64,000 nucleotides of DNA from an uncultured Flavobacteriaceae bacterium (GTDB lineage Bacteria; Bacteroidota; Bacteroidia; Flavobacteriales; Flavobacteriaceae), in assembly GCA_938029725.1 (NCBI GenBank), contig CALHGE010000009.1:108123-172122 (forward strand). The letters are read 5' to 3'. The notes beneath the pieces are model-generated. The model was not told the origin of the DNA. It saw only the letters and a list, made by a program, of their open reading frames with translations, and ran no database searches. How positions within the stretch are numbered: position 1 is the first letter of the stretch; each line of letters starts with the position of its first letter. Shown here in pieces: positions 30,301-39,600 of this stretch. The position numbers and the translations under genes were made by a program.

Positions 30301-30471
30301 TGTTACTGTTGATTGAGCGATAGTACTCACATCAACATCTGTTAATTTTTTTTCTGGATTTGCCATCGCCATCTGGGCGCCAAGACAAATCAACATCGAC
30401 AAAAGCCCAATACCAAAAGAAGAAACTTTTCCTTTGGGCTTTACCGAATTGTAATCATGTTTTTGATTCAT
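27307..30471 (-). CDS. SusC/RagA-family TonB-dependent outer-membrane transporter
   Basis: A 1054-residue transporter. After a signal sequence (hydrophobic stretch about 19-37, ending near MAMA) comes a carboxypeptidase D-like beta-sandwich (VTGMVTDEDGQPLPGANVLV, about 56-75). The plug domain starts near LDEVVVLGYSTQ (about 132) and contains the SusC motif NIRGFGSSNNTNPLFIIDG, and a ~800-residue 22-strand barrel follows. It imports large ligands with SusD using TonB energy. No anti-sigma/ECF pair is adjacent, so regulation must be from elsewhere or through the 480-bp upstream spacer. Confidence 0.95.
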   Translation of the reverse strand: MNQKHDYNSVKPKGKVSSFGIGLLSMLICLGAQMAMANPEKKLTDVDVSTIAQSTVTGMVTDEDGQPLPGANVLVKGTTNGTQTDFDGNYTITADSDATLVFSYIGFASQEVAVNGQSTINLSLAEDASQLDEVVVLGYSTQTRGDLTGSVASVDISEAVKAPIVNAAEALQGRVSGVTVVNNGNPGAAPKINIRGFGSSNNTNPLFIIDGVQTDDAGVLNSINPNDIDQMNVLKDGAAAIYGARAANGVIIITTKGGGYNMDKAQVSVDVYSGFAQAGNVPELLNAQQHGDMLFQSAANDGVVGYSNAQYGGGASAVVPSSLNGYTYVTSYDPAITKSPASATVAPGGTDWLDEIMRTAPTQSASVSVANGNESGKYFFSANYLNRDGIQLSTGFKQAVVRANTEFKVGKSVTIGQHMSASFSNTINGNRVEDALRMNPLIPVYDDEGRLAGSAAPGTSNTRSPVAQLIRGKDDFNKVFRVFGDVYLSAKLADGLTAKTTLAGNITAYNGRTFNALDPEHIEPLSTNTLTERGNNGFNWTWTNTLNYTKEFGDHTINALAGVESLSERTKGLSVTRTGYRFETPEFYLLDNGTGAPIVNLGDTFDGANSLFSIFGTASYSYQGKYFLTGTLRNDTSSRFSGDNKSQTFPAVSAGWLLSQEDFFPQDGIINRLKLKASWGQLGNQTLPVSNPDLNILSGNENLANYAINGTSISEGAILSAFGNPDLRWETSESINAGFEVALLDNKLSLEFEYFDIKTIDLITPNSGGVTTTALDANADFVNQGDISNKGFDIALGYSDETESGFSYGISANISHYKNEVLSLSGQLSGNSFRPGVLTRTDVGQPISSFFGLEVTGFDDTGRFTYADSDGDGTFNAEADRDYIGSPHPDFTYGINLNFGYKGFDLSAFLNGSQGNEIYNYDKIYTDFPTFVNSNRSVRVLDSWTPTNTNATLPALSLGGQNETQPSTYFVEDGSFIRLKNLQIGYTLPSTVTEKIGATNLRVYLQGTNLLTFTEYTGFDPEINAIGNNQLNLGIDNNVYPQAKIFTFGINLKL

Positions 30472-30579
30472 AATCCTCTTTGTTTGTTAGTTTAAATTAA
30501 TTTGAATTTTAATTGAGCTTTTCAGTGTTTGAGTTGCCTGAAAAATGTTAAGAAAAACCCAATCAAGCGTGAAAAATAG

Positions 30580-30587
30580 CAAAATTA
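30580..30587 (-). promoter_or_regulatory. Possible -7 element of susCD
   Basis: Read leftward it is TAATTTTG, an exact TAnnTTTG match about 110 bp before the susC start. No TTG is present at the expected -33 distance, so an activator may be needed, or the match is chance in AT-rich DNA. Confidence 0.35.
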
Positions 30588-30742
30588 TAGGAAACGGCAT
30601 AAGCATTGCTTGATAATTTACTTTTATATAGTGTAGAATTTTGGTGCTATTTTTTTTCGAACTATTCATTTATCCCCCGTAGCTATTGATGATTTGGTAA
30701 TATTTCGTACGCATTTTTAAATTAGTAATAAAATGTGTTCGA

Positions 30743-30766
30743 TAACAAATAGAGCCTTATTTGTTA
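30743..30766. promoter_or_regulatory. Inverted repeat TAACAAATA/TATTTGTTA upstream of susC
   Basis: A perfect 9-bp dyad with a 6-nt centre (GAGCCT), about 155 bp upstream of the possible susC -7 element. It could be a regulator site. It is not followed by a U-run in the leftward direction, so it is not a good terminator for the methyltransferase gene. Confidence 0.45.
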
Positions 30767-30952
30767 GGTTTTAGTGTTTTTTTTACAAAAAAATGAAGGT
30801 TCTATAACGTTGGAGTTTCATTAAAAAGCTTCCTTTCTTCTTAGATTGTGCTAGGGCAATATGAGTAGGTGAAGACCGATGAAAATAAATTATTGTGACT
30901 GGTGCGCTTTGTTTTTTTGGAGGGAATATCAAGGCGATGTTTCTAAAGTAAC

Positions 30953-32131
30953 CTAGACTTTATGACACAGTGCTACTTGGTGAATATCTTCTAGGTTTTT
31001 AAAAAAGAATAGAAATGAATTGCCACCTTCTGTGATATTGAATTTTTTTCGAATTGTCGCCACGCTATCAGGAAAGTTTCTAGTAGTGATATTGGCTTTC
31101 TTTATATTAAGGTTCTTGAGGCTCTTTTTGTTATAGCTATTCACGCTTATAATTTGAAAACGCCTTCCAGAAAAATCTATAAGGGCATTAGAAGTGTAGA
31201 GATGTGTGTGTTGTTGAAGCTTGTGAAGTCCGTATGCCTTTCCTATCGTTTTAAAAGCGCCAGACTTAAGAATTGAAGCATTGGGCTCGTATAAGTACTT
31301 CAGAGGTGCGCTAAATTGCGAGACTATATGTTTCTCGTCATTTAATAAAAAATCGAAATGCTGCTGTCCTGATTTCGTAAAATTAATAGTCCGTATTCTT
31401 ATTTTTCCAACAGCCCCTTTTTCTAAAACCCAAAGAAGTTCTTTGACATCATTGTTGATCGCTACAATATGAATTTCCTTCACATCACTTAGTTCGCTAA
31501 TACCCATAGAAATGTCTAAAAGAGGAGCAGTTTTAATTAAGACAGTATCAGATTTACGGAATATAAACGCTAAATTATCCGCTATATTAGGTTCGCAATC
31601 TGATAGCTGAAAGACTTTTCCTTTTGTTTTATTCCTTCTGGATGGGTCGATATAAATCCAATCGAATTTTTCATCTGAACCCTTTAAAAAATCAAGTCCA
31701 TTTTTCGCAAAAGCTTGTATGTTTTTTGCGCTTAGAATTTTAAAATTATGGGATGCTATTTCATGTAAATCCGCATCGATTTCACAGTAAAAAACAGAGG
31801 CTATTTTTTTACTAAAATAATAGCTGTCGATACCGAAACCACCAGTGAGGTCTGCCACTGATTTTCCTGCTATAATTTCACTTTTGTATTGAGCTGAAAT
31901 CTCTGAAGAGGTTTGCTCTATATTTATTTTTTTTGGGTAATAAATTCCAGGTGTTTCAAACCAGGTGGGTAGTTTTTTTTGGCATTTTTTCTTAGACTCA
32001 ATCTGCTGCGCCAGTTCTTGAGGGGAAACCCCTTGAAAAATAGATTTCTTAAGAAGAACTGACATGATGTCAGTGTTTATATTTTTATCTATAAAACTTT
32101 GAACACCAGTATTTAATATTTCTTTATTCAA
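30953..32131 (-). CDS. SAM-dependent methyltransferase with THUMP-like domain (PG1098 type)
   Basis: A 392-residue class I methyltransferase. An N-terminal helical part (about 1-90) leads into the SAM-binding motif VADLTGGFGIDSYYFS (about 96-111) and the catalytic-loop motif WIYIDPSRRNK (about 160-170). The C-terminal ~110 residues match the THUMP-like ferredoxin fold of the Bacteroidota PG1098 family. Probably modifies a nucleic acid, but the target is not established to my knowledge. The upstream AI-2E permease gene ends 7 bp before its start, so they are cotranscribed. Confidence 0.82.
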   Translation of the reverse strand: MNKEILNTGVQSFIDKNINTDIMSVLLKKSIFQGVSPQELAQQIESKKKCQKKLPTWFETPGIYYPKKINIEQTSSEISAQYKSEIIAGKSVADLTGGFGIDSYYFSKKIASVFYCEIDADLHEIASHNFKILSAKNIQAFAKNGLDFLKGSDEKFDWIYIDPSRRNKTKGKVFQLSDCEPNIADNLAFIFRKSDTVLIKTAPLLDISMGISELSDVKEIHIVAINNDVKELLWVLEKGAVGKIRIRTINFTKSGQQHFDFLLNDEKHIVSQFSAPLKYLYEPNASILKSGAFKTIGKAYGLHKLQQHTHLYTSNALIDFSGRRFQIISVNSYNKKSLKNLNIKKANITTRNFPDSVATIRKKFNITEGGNSFLFFFKNLEDIHQVALCHKV

Positions 32132-32138
32132 AGTAAAA

Positions 32139-33227
32139 CTATAAATTTTTGGTCAAAGATTTTACAATCTTATTTTCCGATAAAAACTCCTTTAAAATCA
32201 CTTTTATTGCGGTGTATCCGGGTACTGCGATGATCATTCCTGTTACTCCAAATAACAATCCACCTATTATGATTACAAGGAAAATTTCGAGTGGATGTGA
32301 CTTTACGCTGTTAGAGAAAATTAGTGGTTGAGAGAAAAAATTATCGACCAATTGGCCGACGATAAAACCGATCATCACATAGCTTGTTTTTGGTAAAATA
32401 ACACTGCTAAAATCGGCTCCTAAATTACTGGTCATAGATAATGCTAACATCAATACACCGCCGATAACCGGACCTACATATGGAATCAAATTTAACAGGG
32501 CACAAAGGAAGGCAATTACAATAGCATTTTCGATTCCAAAAATGAACAAAACGATAGCGTAAATAACGAATAAAATCAAGATTTGAAACACTAATCCGAC
32601 AAAATATCTTGAAAGTAAATCCTTGATTTTGTTTATAGATTTTTGTAGACGACTTTCTTTATTGTCCGGTATGAAAACCATTAGGCCGTCTTCGAAAAGT
32701 TTACTATCCTTTAGAAAAAAGAAAGCGATAAATAGCACTGAAAATAAGCCAATACTCAAACTGCCCAATATTCCAACTAAGGAATTTAGGAAATTGGGTA
32801 TGAATCCGAAATCAAAATTTGCTAAGAGTTTTGAGTTTTTAATGCTTTCTTCAATTTCTGCAGAGCTTAGGTCGAAGTATTCAATAATTTGGCGATACAA
32901 GTTTTCAAAGTTTCCTTGTAAAGCTTCCATGTTTAAGAGCGAAAGATTTTGCCCTTGTTTGACGAGTAGCGGAATAAAGAGTGCGATAATTCCAGCAATA
33001 ATACCAATTAACAAAAGCATAGTAACAATAACGGCAACCGTATTGTTGAATTTTAGTTTTCTTCTGAGAAAGAGGACAATAGGCCTACCTATTAGAGATA
33101 TTACGGCAGCAATAGCGATGTATACTAGTACCGAGCTGATTTGGAATAGAAAATAGCCAAGTAGCAAAATACCCACTATTGCGGCTAATGCTCTTAAAAT
33201 ACCTTCTGAAATAGTTTTGGCGGTCAT
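32139..33227 (-). CDS. AI-2E family permease (TqsA/YdiK type)
   Basis: A 362-residue inner-membrane protein with about eight hydrophobic segments in the 2+1+5 pattern of PF01594. The amphipathic central segment (about 100-140) separates the early helices from the later core, and the conserved NLIPYVGPVIGG lies near residue 245. Family members include exporters of autoinducer-2 and Na+/H+ antiporters; for Bacteroidota members the transported solute is unknown. It is the first of two genes, with the methyltransferase 7 bp downstream. Confidence 0.85.
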   Translation of the reverse strand: MTAKTISEGILRALAAIVGILLLGYFLFQISSVLVYIAIAAVISLIGRPIVLFLRRKLKFNNTVAVIVTMLLLIGIIAGIIALFIPLLVKQGQNLSLLNMEALQGNFENLYRQIIEYFDLSSAEIEESIKNSKLLANFDFGFIPNFLNSLVGILGSLSIGLFSVLFIAFFFLKDSKLFEDGLMVFIPDNKESRLQKSINKIKDLLSRYFVGLVFQILILFVIYAIVLFIFGIENAIVIAFLCALLNLIPYVGPVIGGVLMLALSMTSNLGADFSSVILPKTSYVMIGFIVGQLVDNFFSQPLIFSNSVKSHPLEIFLVIIIGGLLFGVTGMIIAVPGYTAIKVILKEFLSENKIVKSLTKNL

Positions 33228-33300
33228 TTTTTAAATCTTTGTAGTTTATGGATTGGTGTTGCTAGGGTGTTTGTTTAAAACATAAGTTTGTTCACTGGTA

Positions 33301-33951
33301 TCAATTCTTAAAGACGTATGAAATAATGTTTGCTCCCATTTGCAATGCTTTAATACGAATAGGTTCAGGGTCATTATGAACCGTTGGGTCTTCCCATCCG
33401 TCACCTAAATCTGATTCGAAAGTAAACAAAAGTACCAGGCGATTGTCATGAAAAATACCTAGTGCTTGTGGCCGTTTGCCGTCGTGTTCATGAATTTTGG
33501 GTAATCCTTTAGGGAATTTATATTCTTGAGAGAATATAGGGTGATTGGCTCCAATCTCTTCCAATTCTTTATCAGGGAACACTTTTATGAGTTCTTTTCG
33601 AAGGTAAGGTTCCATTCCAAAGTTGTCATCAATGTGAAGAAATCCTCCTGAAAGTAGATAGGTTTTAAGATTCTGGGCTTCTTCTTGAGAAAAAACAACA
33701 TTGCCATGGCCTGTCATATGCAAGAAGGGGTACTGAAATATTCTGGTGTCATTTACTTCAACGGTTTCAGGCTTTTCATTCAAGTTGGTGTTAATGCTTT
33801 CATTACAGAATCGAATCAAATTGGGTAGTGCTGTTGGGTTGGCATACCAGTCACCTCCACCATTATATTTTAGAATAGCGACCTCTTGCCCAAAAGCACA
33901 ATAGGAACTTAAAAAGCTAATAATGATTAGTACTTGGGTAAGTTGCTTCAT
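33301..33951 (-). CDS. Exported DUF4159 protein
   Basis: A 216-residue protein with a Sec signal peptide (LIIISFLSSYCAFG, cleavage near residue 21). The whole mature part matches DUF4159, whose fold resembles a glutamine-amidotransferase-like/ThuA-like flavodoxin domain: LKYNGGGDWYANPTALPNLI, FLHMTGHGNVVFS, GGFLHIDDNFG and DLGDGWED are conserved. In gliding bacteria and others it is often fused to membrane domains; this is the short secreted form. Function is unknown. It is divergent from the DUF1223 gene with 37 bp between starts; a TAAATTTG (minus strand, 33981-33988) may be its -7 box. Confidence 0.82.
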   Translation of the reverse strand: MKQLTQVLIIISFLSSYCAFGQEVAILKYNGGGDWYANPTALPNLIRFCNESINTNLNEKPETVEVNDTRIFQYPFLHMTGHGNVVFSQEEAQNLKTYLLSGGFLHIDDNFGMEPYLRKELIKVFPDKELEEIGANHPIFSQEYKFPKGLPKIHEHDGKRPQALGIFHDNRLVLLFTFESDLGDGWEDPTVHNDPEPIRIKALQMGANIISYVFKN

Positions 33952-33988
33952 AATTCATCGTCTTAAATAACAGAATGCATCAAATTTA

Positions 33989-34780
33989 ATGAATATCAGT
34001 ATGAAAGATATCTATATTGTTTTAATTGTCTTTGCTAGTCTTGTAATAATGGCCTTCACAGATACCTTAGCTACAGAAAACACCCAAACAGCTAATTCGA
34101 TTGTAAAGGCTACTTATGAGCCTGTTGTTGTCTTAGAGTTATTTACATCGCAAGGCTGTTCAAGCTGCCCTTCAGCAGATTTGCTTTTACAGAAGGTTAA
34201 AAAAGAATTCGCTAATGAAGTTTTTGCACTATCGTATCACATTGATTATTGGAATTATATTGGCTGGAAAGATCCTTTCAGCAAAGCAGCGTTTACAGAA
34301 AAACAAAGAGCCTACAATGTTAAGTTTAGCAACCGTACCAACTATACTCCACAGTTGGTGGTAAATGGAAAAGCACATTTTGTTGGCTCAAGTTCTGCCA
34401 AAGTCTATGGTAGCATAAATGACTATAAGAAAATGAACGTGTTAAATAATGTTGGCCTAAGCGGAATAGCGGTAGCTGAAACACAGGTTTCATTCAAGTA
34501 TCAGGTTCGAGGAGATTTAAAGAATAAAGTACTACGAACCTTGCTAGTTATTGATGAACGCACGACAGAAGTAAAAAGCGGCGAGAATAGAAATCGAACG
34601 CTTCAAAACAGCAATATTGTTGTGGCCGAAAAGTCATTTTCTCTTGAGCAGTCAAATGGTGTTATAAAGATCTCAGTTCCTGAAATTGTTACAACAAACG
34701 ATAAATTAAACCTTATTGTTTTGGTAGAAAGTATTGATTACGATATTACGGCTGCAGTTAAGCAAGCCCTGGTGCGCTAA
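33989..34780 (+). CDS. DUF1223 thioredoxin-like secreted protein
   Basis: A 263-residue protein with an N-terminal hydrophobic segment (about 8-22, a signal peptide or anchor), then a DUF1223 domain. VVLELFTSQGCSSCPSADLLL carries a CxxC pair (CSSC) at the thioredoxin active-site position, and NRTNYTPQLVVNG supplies the cis-proline-like TPQ. After about residue 150 comes a beta-rich C-terminal half. Likely a periplasmic thiol redox protein; no biochemical role is established for the family as far as I know. ATG at 34001 (MKDIYIV) is an alternative start. It is convergent with rsmE. Confidence 0.82.
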   Translation: MNISMKDIYIVLIVFASLVIMAFTDTLATENTQTANSIVKATYEPVVVLELFTSQGCSSCPSADLLLQKVKKEFANEVFALSYHIDYWNYIGWKDPFSKAAFTEKQRAYNVKFSNRTNYTPQLVVNGKAHFVGSSSAKVYGSINDYKKMNVLNNVGLSGIAVAETQVSFKYQVRGDLKNKVLRTLLVIDERTTEVKSGENRNRTLQNSNIVVAEKSFSLEQSNGVIKISVPEIVTTNDKLNLIVLVESIDYDITAAVKQALVR

Positions 34781-34843
34781 AAGGAAAGAAGCAAGGTTTT
34801 GTTTTAATTTCCTTCAGATTTCAGGGCTTTGAGGAGGTTTTTC

Positions 34844-35551
34844 TTATCCATTATTTATCATATTAACAGTAGTACAAGCAACAATAGCCGCCGTTTCTGT
34901 TCTTAATCGATTTCGACCTAAAGAGACCGGTAAGAATCCATTGGTATAGGCTTGTTTGATTTCTGTTGCTGAAAAATCTCCTTCTGGACCGATAAGTATT
35001 GTGACGTCTTTGTCTGGGGCGACTCTTCTTTTTAAATCTAATTTTTCTTCATCTTCACAATGTGCAATAAACAAAAGGCCTTCATGCGATTTCGAAATGA
35101 ATTCCGTATAGGATATTGGCGCATTTAGTTTGGGAAGAAATGTCTGTAAAGATTGCTTCATGGCAGATTGAATGACCTTTTCCATGCGTTCTATTTTAAG
35201 CACCTTGCGCTCTGAATTTTCACAGATAATGGGTGTAATCTCATTCACTCCTATTTCAGTAGCTTTTTCAAGGAACCATTCAAATCTGTCATTCATTTTA
35301 GTGGGTGCAACGACCAAATGGAACCAGAACATTTTTTGATGGTTTTTATCGGTGTCTACAATTTCTGCGCTACACTTCTTCGCAGCTGCATCAATGATTT
35401 TTGCCTCAAATAAATAGCCTTTTCCATTTGTAATATGTAAAAGATCGCCTTCTTTTTTACGTAACACTTTTACGATATGGTTACTTTCTTCTGCACTAAA
35501 GGTGAATTGTGTTGCGCTTTGGTCTAAGCGAGGATTGTAGAATAATTGCAT
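34844..35551 (-). CDS. rsmE: 16S rRNA (uracil-1498-N3)-methyltransferase
   Basis: A 235-residue SPOUT-class enzyme that methylates U1498 of 16S rRNA. An N-terminal PUA-like part (HIVKVLRKKEGDLLHITNG, about 25-43) binds RNA. The C-terminal knot carries the SAM-binding motifs ILIGPEGDFSATEI (about 190) and LGRNRLRTETAAI (about 212-224), both diagnostic. Length matches the family (~240). It lies 57 bp downstream of tsaD and is probably cotranscribed with it. Confidence 0.95.
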   Translation of the reverse strand: MQLFYNPRLDQSATQFTFSAEESNHIVKVLRKKEGDLLHITNGKGYLFEAKIIDAAAKKCSAEIVDTDKNHQKMFWFHLVVAPTKMNDRFEWFLEKATEIGVNEITPIICENSERKVLKIERMEKVIQSAMKQSLQTFLPKLNAPISYTEFISKSHEGLLFIAHCEDEEKLDLKRRVAPDKDVTILIGPEGDFSATEIKQAYTNGFLPVSLGRNRLRTETAAIVACTTVNMINNG

Positions 35552-35608
35552 TTTAAAAAATATTTAACGGGTGTGATTTGTTTATATAATATAAGTAGAT
35601 CATGTAAA

Positions 35609-36637
35609 TTAACTTCCGATCACATATCTCGCCTTGGCGGTAACATTTTGTTCCGCAAAGTGGGCTTCTTGGTATTTCAAATATCCTACTATTCCAATCA
35701 TCGCAGCATTATCGGTACAGTATTCAAATTTAGGAATATAGGTCGTCCAGCCCTGTGATTTCTCTGATTCCTTAAGCGCTTTGCGTATGCCTGAATTAGC
35801 AGAAACGCCTCCACCGATGGCAATTCGCTTTACACCAGTTTGTTTTACAGCCATTTTTAATTTGTCCATTAAAATATGAATAATAGTATGCTGAATAGAG
35901 GCACAGATGTCATTTAGATTCTCAGAAATAAAATCTGGATTCTTTTTCACTTCTCTTTGGATAAAATATAAGATTCCGGTTTTTAGTCCACTGAAGCTAA
36001 AATTCAATCCAGCAACTCTGGGTTTTGTAAACGGAAATGCTTTTGGGTCTCCTAGTTGGGCATATTTATCTACTAAAGGGCCTCCTGGGTAGGGTAGACC
36101 AAGAATTTTTGCGCTTTTATCAAAAGCTTCGCCAACGGCATCATCGAGAGATTGGCCTAAGATCTCCATATCAAAATAATTTCTTACCAAAACAATCTGA
36201 GTATGACCTCCGCTTATGGTTAGTGCTAAAAACGGGAAGCTTGGTGATTGCATAGTTTCTTCCTCAATAAAATGAGCTAAAATATGCGCTTGCATATGAT
36301 TAACTTCAATTAAAGGTATGCTTAAGCCTAGGGCTAATGATTTTGCAAATGAAGTGCCAACCAATAAAGAGCCCATAAGTCCAGGCCCTCGAGTAAAAGC
36401 TATGGCTGATAACTGTTTTTTATCGATATTTGCTTTTGATAATGCTTGGTGAACAACAGGAACAATGTTTTGCTGGTGAGCTCTTGAGGCAAGTTCGGGC
36501 ACAACGCCCCCATATTCCTCATGTATTTGTTGTGTTGCAACAACATTGCTCAGCATTTTTTTATTACATAATACCGCTGCAGAGGTATCGTCGCAAGACG
36601 ATTCTATAGCAAGAATGTAAATTGTTTCATTTCCCAT
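35609..36637 (-). CDS. tsaD: tRNA threonylcarbamoyladenosine synthase catalytic subunit
   Basis: TsaD transfers the threonylcarbamoyl group to A37 of ANN-decoding tRNAs, with TsaB and TsaE. The 342-residue protein shows LAIESSCDDTS (9-19), the iron-binding HMQAH (H114, H118), SGGHTQIVLV and the C-terminal GGGVSANSGIR. The frame runs back to 36676, but ATG at 36637 gives the family start, and the longer form would overlap the divergent tamB gene. Only 17 bp separate the two starts, so their promoters must overlap coding sequence. Confidence 0.96.
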   Translation of the reverse strand: MGNETIYILAIESSCDDTSAAVLCNKKMLSNVVATQQIHEEYGGVVPELASRAHQQNIVPVVHQALSKANIDKKQLSAIAFTRGPGLMGSLLVGTSFAKSLALGLSIPLIEVNHMQAHILAHFIEEETMQSPSFPFLALTISGGHTQIVLVRNYFDMEILGQSLDDAVGEAFDKSAKILGLPYPGGPLVDKYAQLGDPKAFPFTKPRVAGLNFSFSGLKTGILYFIQREVKKNPDFISENLNDICASIQHTIIHILMDKLKMAVKQTGVKRIAIGGGVSANSGIRKALKESEKSQGWTTYIPKFEYCTDNAAMIGIVGYLKYQEAHFAEQNVTAKARYVIGS

Positions 36638-36654
36638 TGGGTTTGGAATAAAAA

Positions 36655-39600
36655 TTGGAGTATCATCAAAAAGCAAAGGTAAAACATAAAAGTCCTATCA
36701 AAAAACTGAGGAAAATATTGCTTAGAATTGTATTGGTATTTATACTGATATGTGTGTTGGGTACTTTAATTCTCTCCTTACCAGCGGTGCAAACCCGCTT
36801 TGCAAAGGTTGCAACGAATTCTATTAACAAAGAGTTTGGAACGAACATTAGCATAAATAAACTTAAGGTTTCTCTTATTTCATGGAATACTTCTTTAAAA
36901 GGAATTTACATCGAAGACTATGAAAAAGATACGCTGTTTTATGTTCATGAGCTCACTACTTCTATTTTAAATATCAAAAACCTAGCAAAGGGAAAACTTG
37001 AATTTGGGGATATCGCCATTGATGGACTTGATTTTAAGTTGAAAACCTATAAAGATTCTACAACCACTAATATAGAGGTGTTTATAGATAAACTAGATGA
37101 TGGAAAGCCACGAAAGCCTGGTGCATCGCCCTTCTACTTTTCTTCATCAGACGTTGAAATTGTCAATAGTACTTTCAAACAATATGATGAGAATCGAGAG
37201 ACCGAAGAAATGTTGAATTTTAAAAATTTAAATATTTCTGCAGAAAATTTTCTGATTCTTGGTCCTGAAGTTAGCACAGCTATTAAGGCCATGTCCTTTA
37301 ATAGTCAGCGTGGGCTGCAAGTAGATAAATTTTCTACCAATTTTAAATATACGAAGCAGCAAATGCGATTTGATTCATTGGGTATTAAAACTCCCGAATC
37401 TGAATTGAAAGGTGATCTCGTTTTTAATTATGATCGCAAAGACTTTAAAGATTTTCTAAATAAAGTAAATATACAAGCGAATTTTATAGAATCAACCCTT
37501 GCTTTCGATGAAATAAATAAGCTATATGATCAATTTGGAACCGCTAAAAAAGTTACTTTTTCATCAAAGATAAATGGTGTTTTGAACAACCTGAACGCGG
37601 AGAATTTGTTTGCTCAATCTGACAATACCGGTATTCGTGGCGATTTTAACTTTAAGAACCTCTTCAAGAAAGATAAGTCGTTTATCATGAGCGCGAAAAT
37701 GAAGAATGTAACCACAAGCTACTATGAACTTCGCTCGCTTCTTCCTAATATTTTAGGAACCTTGCCTTCGTCTTTTCAAAAGCTTGGTCAGTTTACCGTA
37801 AGGGGAAATGCTTTGGTTTCCGAAACGTCGATTAATGCAAAAGTCAACTTAAATACAGCCGTTGGTAGTAGTTATGCAGATCTAGAACTCACGAATATTG
37901 ACAATATCGATAATGCGGAGTATAAGGGTTTCGTTTCTCTGATAGACTTTGATTTGGGCGGGTTTACGCAGCAGAAAAGTTTAGGTAAAACCTCTTTTGA
38001 TTTTAATGTTGAAGGCAAAGGTTTTTTGCAAGAAAATTTAAATACAGAGATTATTGGGCAAATATATTCTGTAGATTTTAATGGATATAAATATCAGAAT
38101 GTAAAGGTTTCTGGAATTGTAAAAGATCAATTGTTCGATGGTACATTGGTCGCCAACGATGAAAATTTGAAATTCAACTTCAAGGGCTTGGCTGAATTTG
38201 GTTCTGGCGGTAATAATTTTAATTTCATCGCTAGTGTTGACTATGCAGATTTGAAAAAATTAAACTTTATTAACGATAGTATTTCTATTTTTAAAGGAAA
38301 TGTAAATATGGATATTACAGGGAATTCCCTAGATAATATTGCAGGAGATATTAAGTTTACCAAAACTAATTTTCAGAATCAAAACGATACCTACTACTTC
38401 GAAGATTTCAAGGTTTCTTCAACATTTGCCGCTGATTCTACCCGAACTATAAATATAAATTCAACTGATATAATTACAGGATTTCTTAAAGGAAAATTTA
38501 AAGTTGAGGAATTGGGTATGCTTTTGCAGAACTCCTTAGGTACTGTTTATACAAATTATCGACCTTTTCAAATATCTAAAGGGCAGACGCTGGCCTTTAA
38601 TTTTAAGATATATAATAAAATAGTCGACGTATTCTTTCCAGAAATACAGTTTGATCCAAACACCTTTATTAAAGGGAATATTGCTGCCGATGCCGGAGAT
38701 TTTAAACTCAACTTTAAATCTCCAAGTATTTCTGCATATGGTAATCAAGCCGATAAAATAGAAATGAAAATCGATAATAAGAACCCACTTTTCAACACAT
38801 TTGTTTCTGTTGGCGACCTTTCAACACCTTATTATGATGTAAAGAATTTCAATTTGATTAACACCACTTTAAAAGACACCTTGTTTTTTAGGGCGGAGTT
38901 TAGTGGCGGTAGTGAGTATGATGATAGTTATAATCTTAACTTTTATCATACGTTCAATCAAGAAAATAAATCTGTTATAGGGCTTAAAACTTCAGATATT
39001 AGTTTTAAGGGCAATACGTGGGTCTTAAATAAAGAAGGAGACTCGAAGAATAAGGTTATTATAAACCGAACTTTAGATAGTATTTCAATACAAGAGATTG
39101 TAATGAATAATGAAGCGCAAGAACAAATTCGCCTTCGCGGTACCCTAGCTGATTCTACTTCTAAAGACCTACAGCTTCAGTTTAAAATAGTTTCCTTAGA
39201 TAAAATAGCACCAGTTATTGATAGCCTGAATCTTGAAGGAGAGGTTAATGGTACTTTAAATATTTTCCAAAAAGATGGAATATATCTACCCTCATCTAAT
39301 TTAGGTATTGATGATTTTTCTATAAATGGAATACGTTTAGGTGATTTAACCATGGGAATTGTGGGGAATAAAGACCTCACTGATTACGTCGTCAATACTC
39401 AAATAACGGACAATGGTATTGAAAAGTTAGGAATTGTCGGTAATATAAATAATAAAGGAGAGGTGCCTACAGCGCAATTGTTGGCTAATTTTAGAAATTT
39501 TGATTTGGAACCATTTAGTCCATTGGGTGAAGGTGTTATTGATAATATTCGCGGTGATGTTAATGGCAGTGTTCGCATCAACGGTGATATAAATAACCCT

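Larger units (their letters stand above)
30472..30952. other. 481-bp spacer upstream of susC without a gene
   Basis: Strongly AT-rich. A short leftward open frame (30487-30669) has no recognisable protein character and I do not call it. The spacer holds a -7-like element (30580-30587) and a 9-bp inverted repeat (30743-30766), both listed separately; nothing else stood out. Confidence 0.6.

Noticed and set aside
30487..30669. 60-codon leftward open frame upstream of susC
   Set aside because: Low-complexity Asn/Ile/Lys/Phe composition typical of AT-rich non-coding DNA and overlap with the likely promoter region.
34781..34814. AAGGAAA...TTTCCTT inverted repeat between the convergent DUF1223 and rsmE genes
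   Set aside because: A 7-bp AT-rich stem with a ~20-nt loop and no clean U-run; could be chance.
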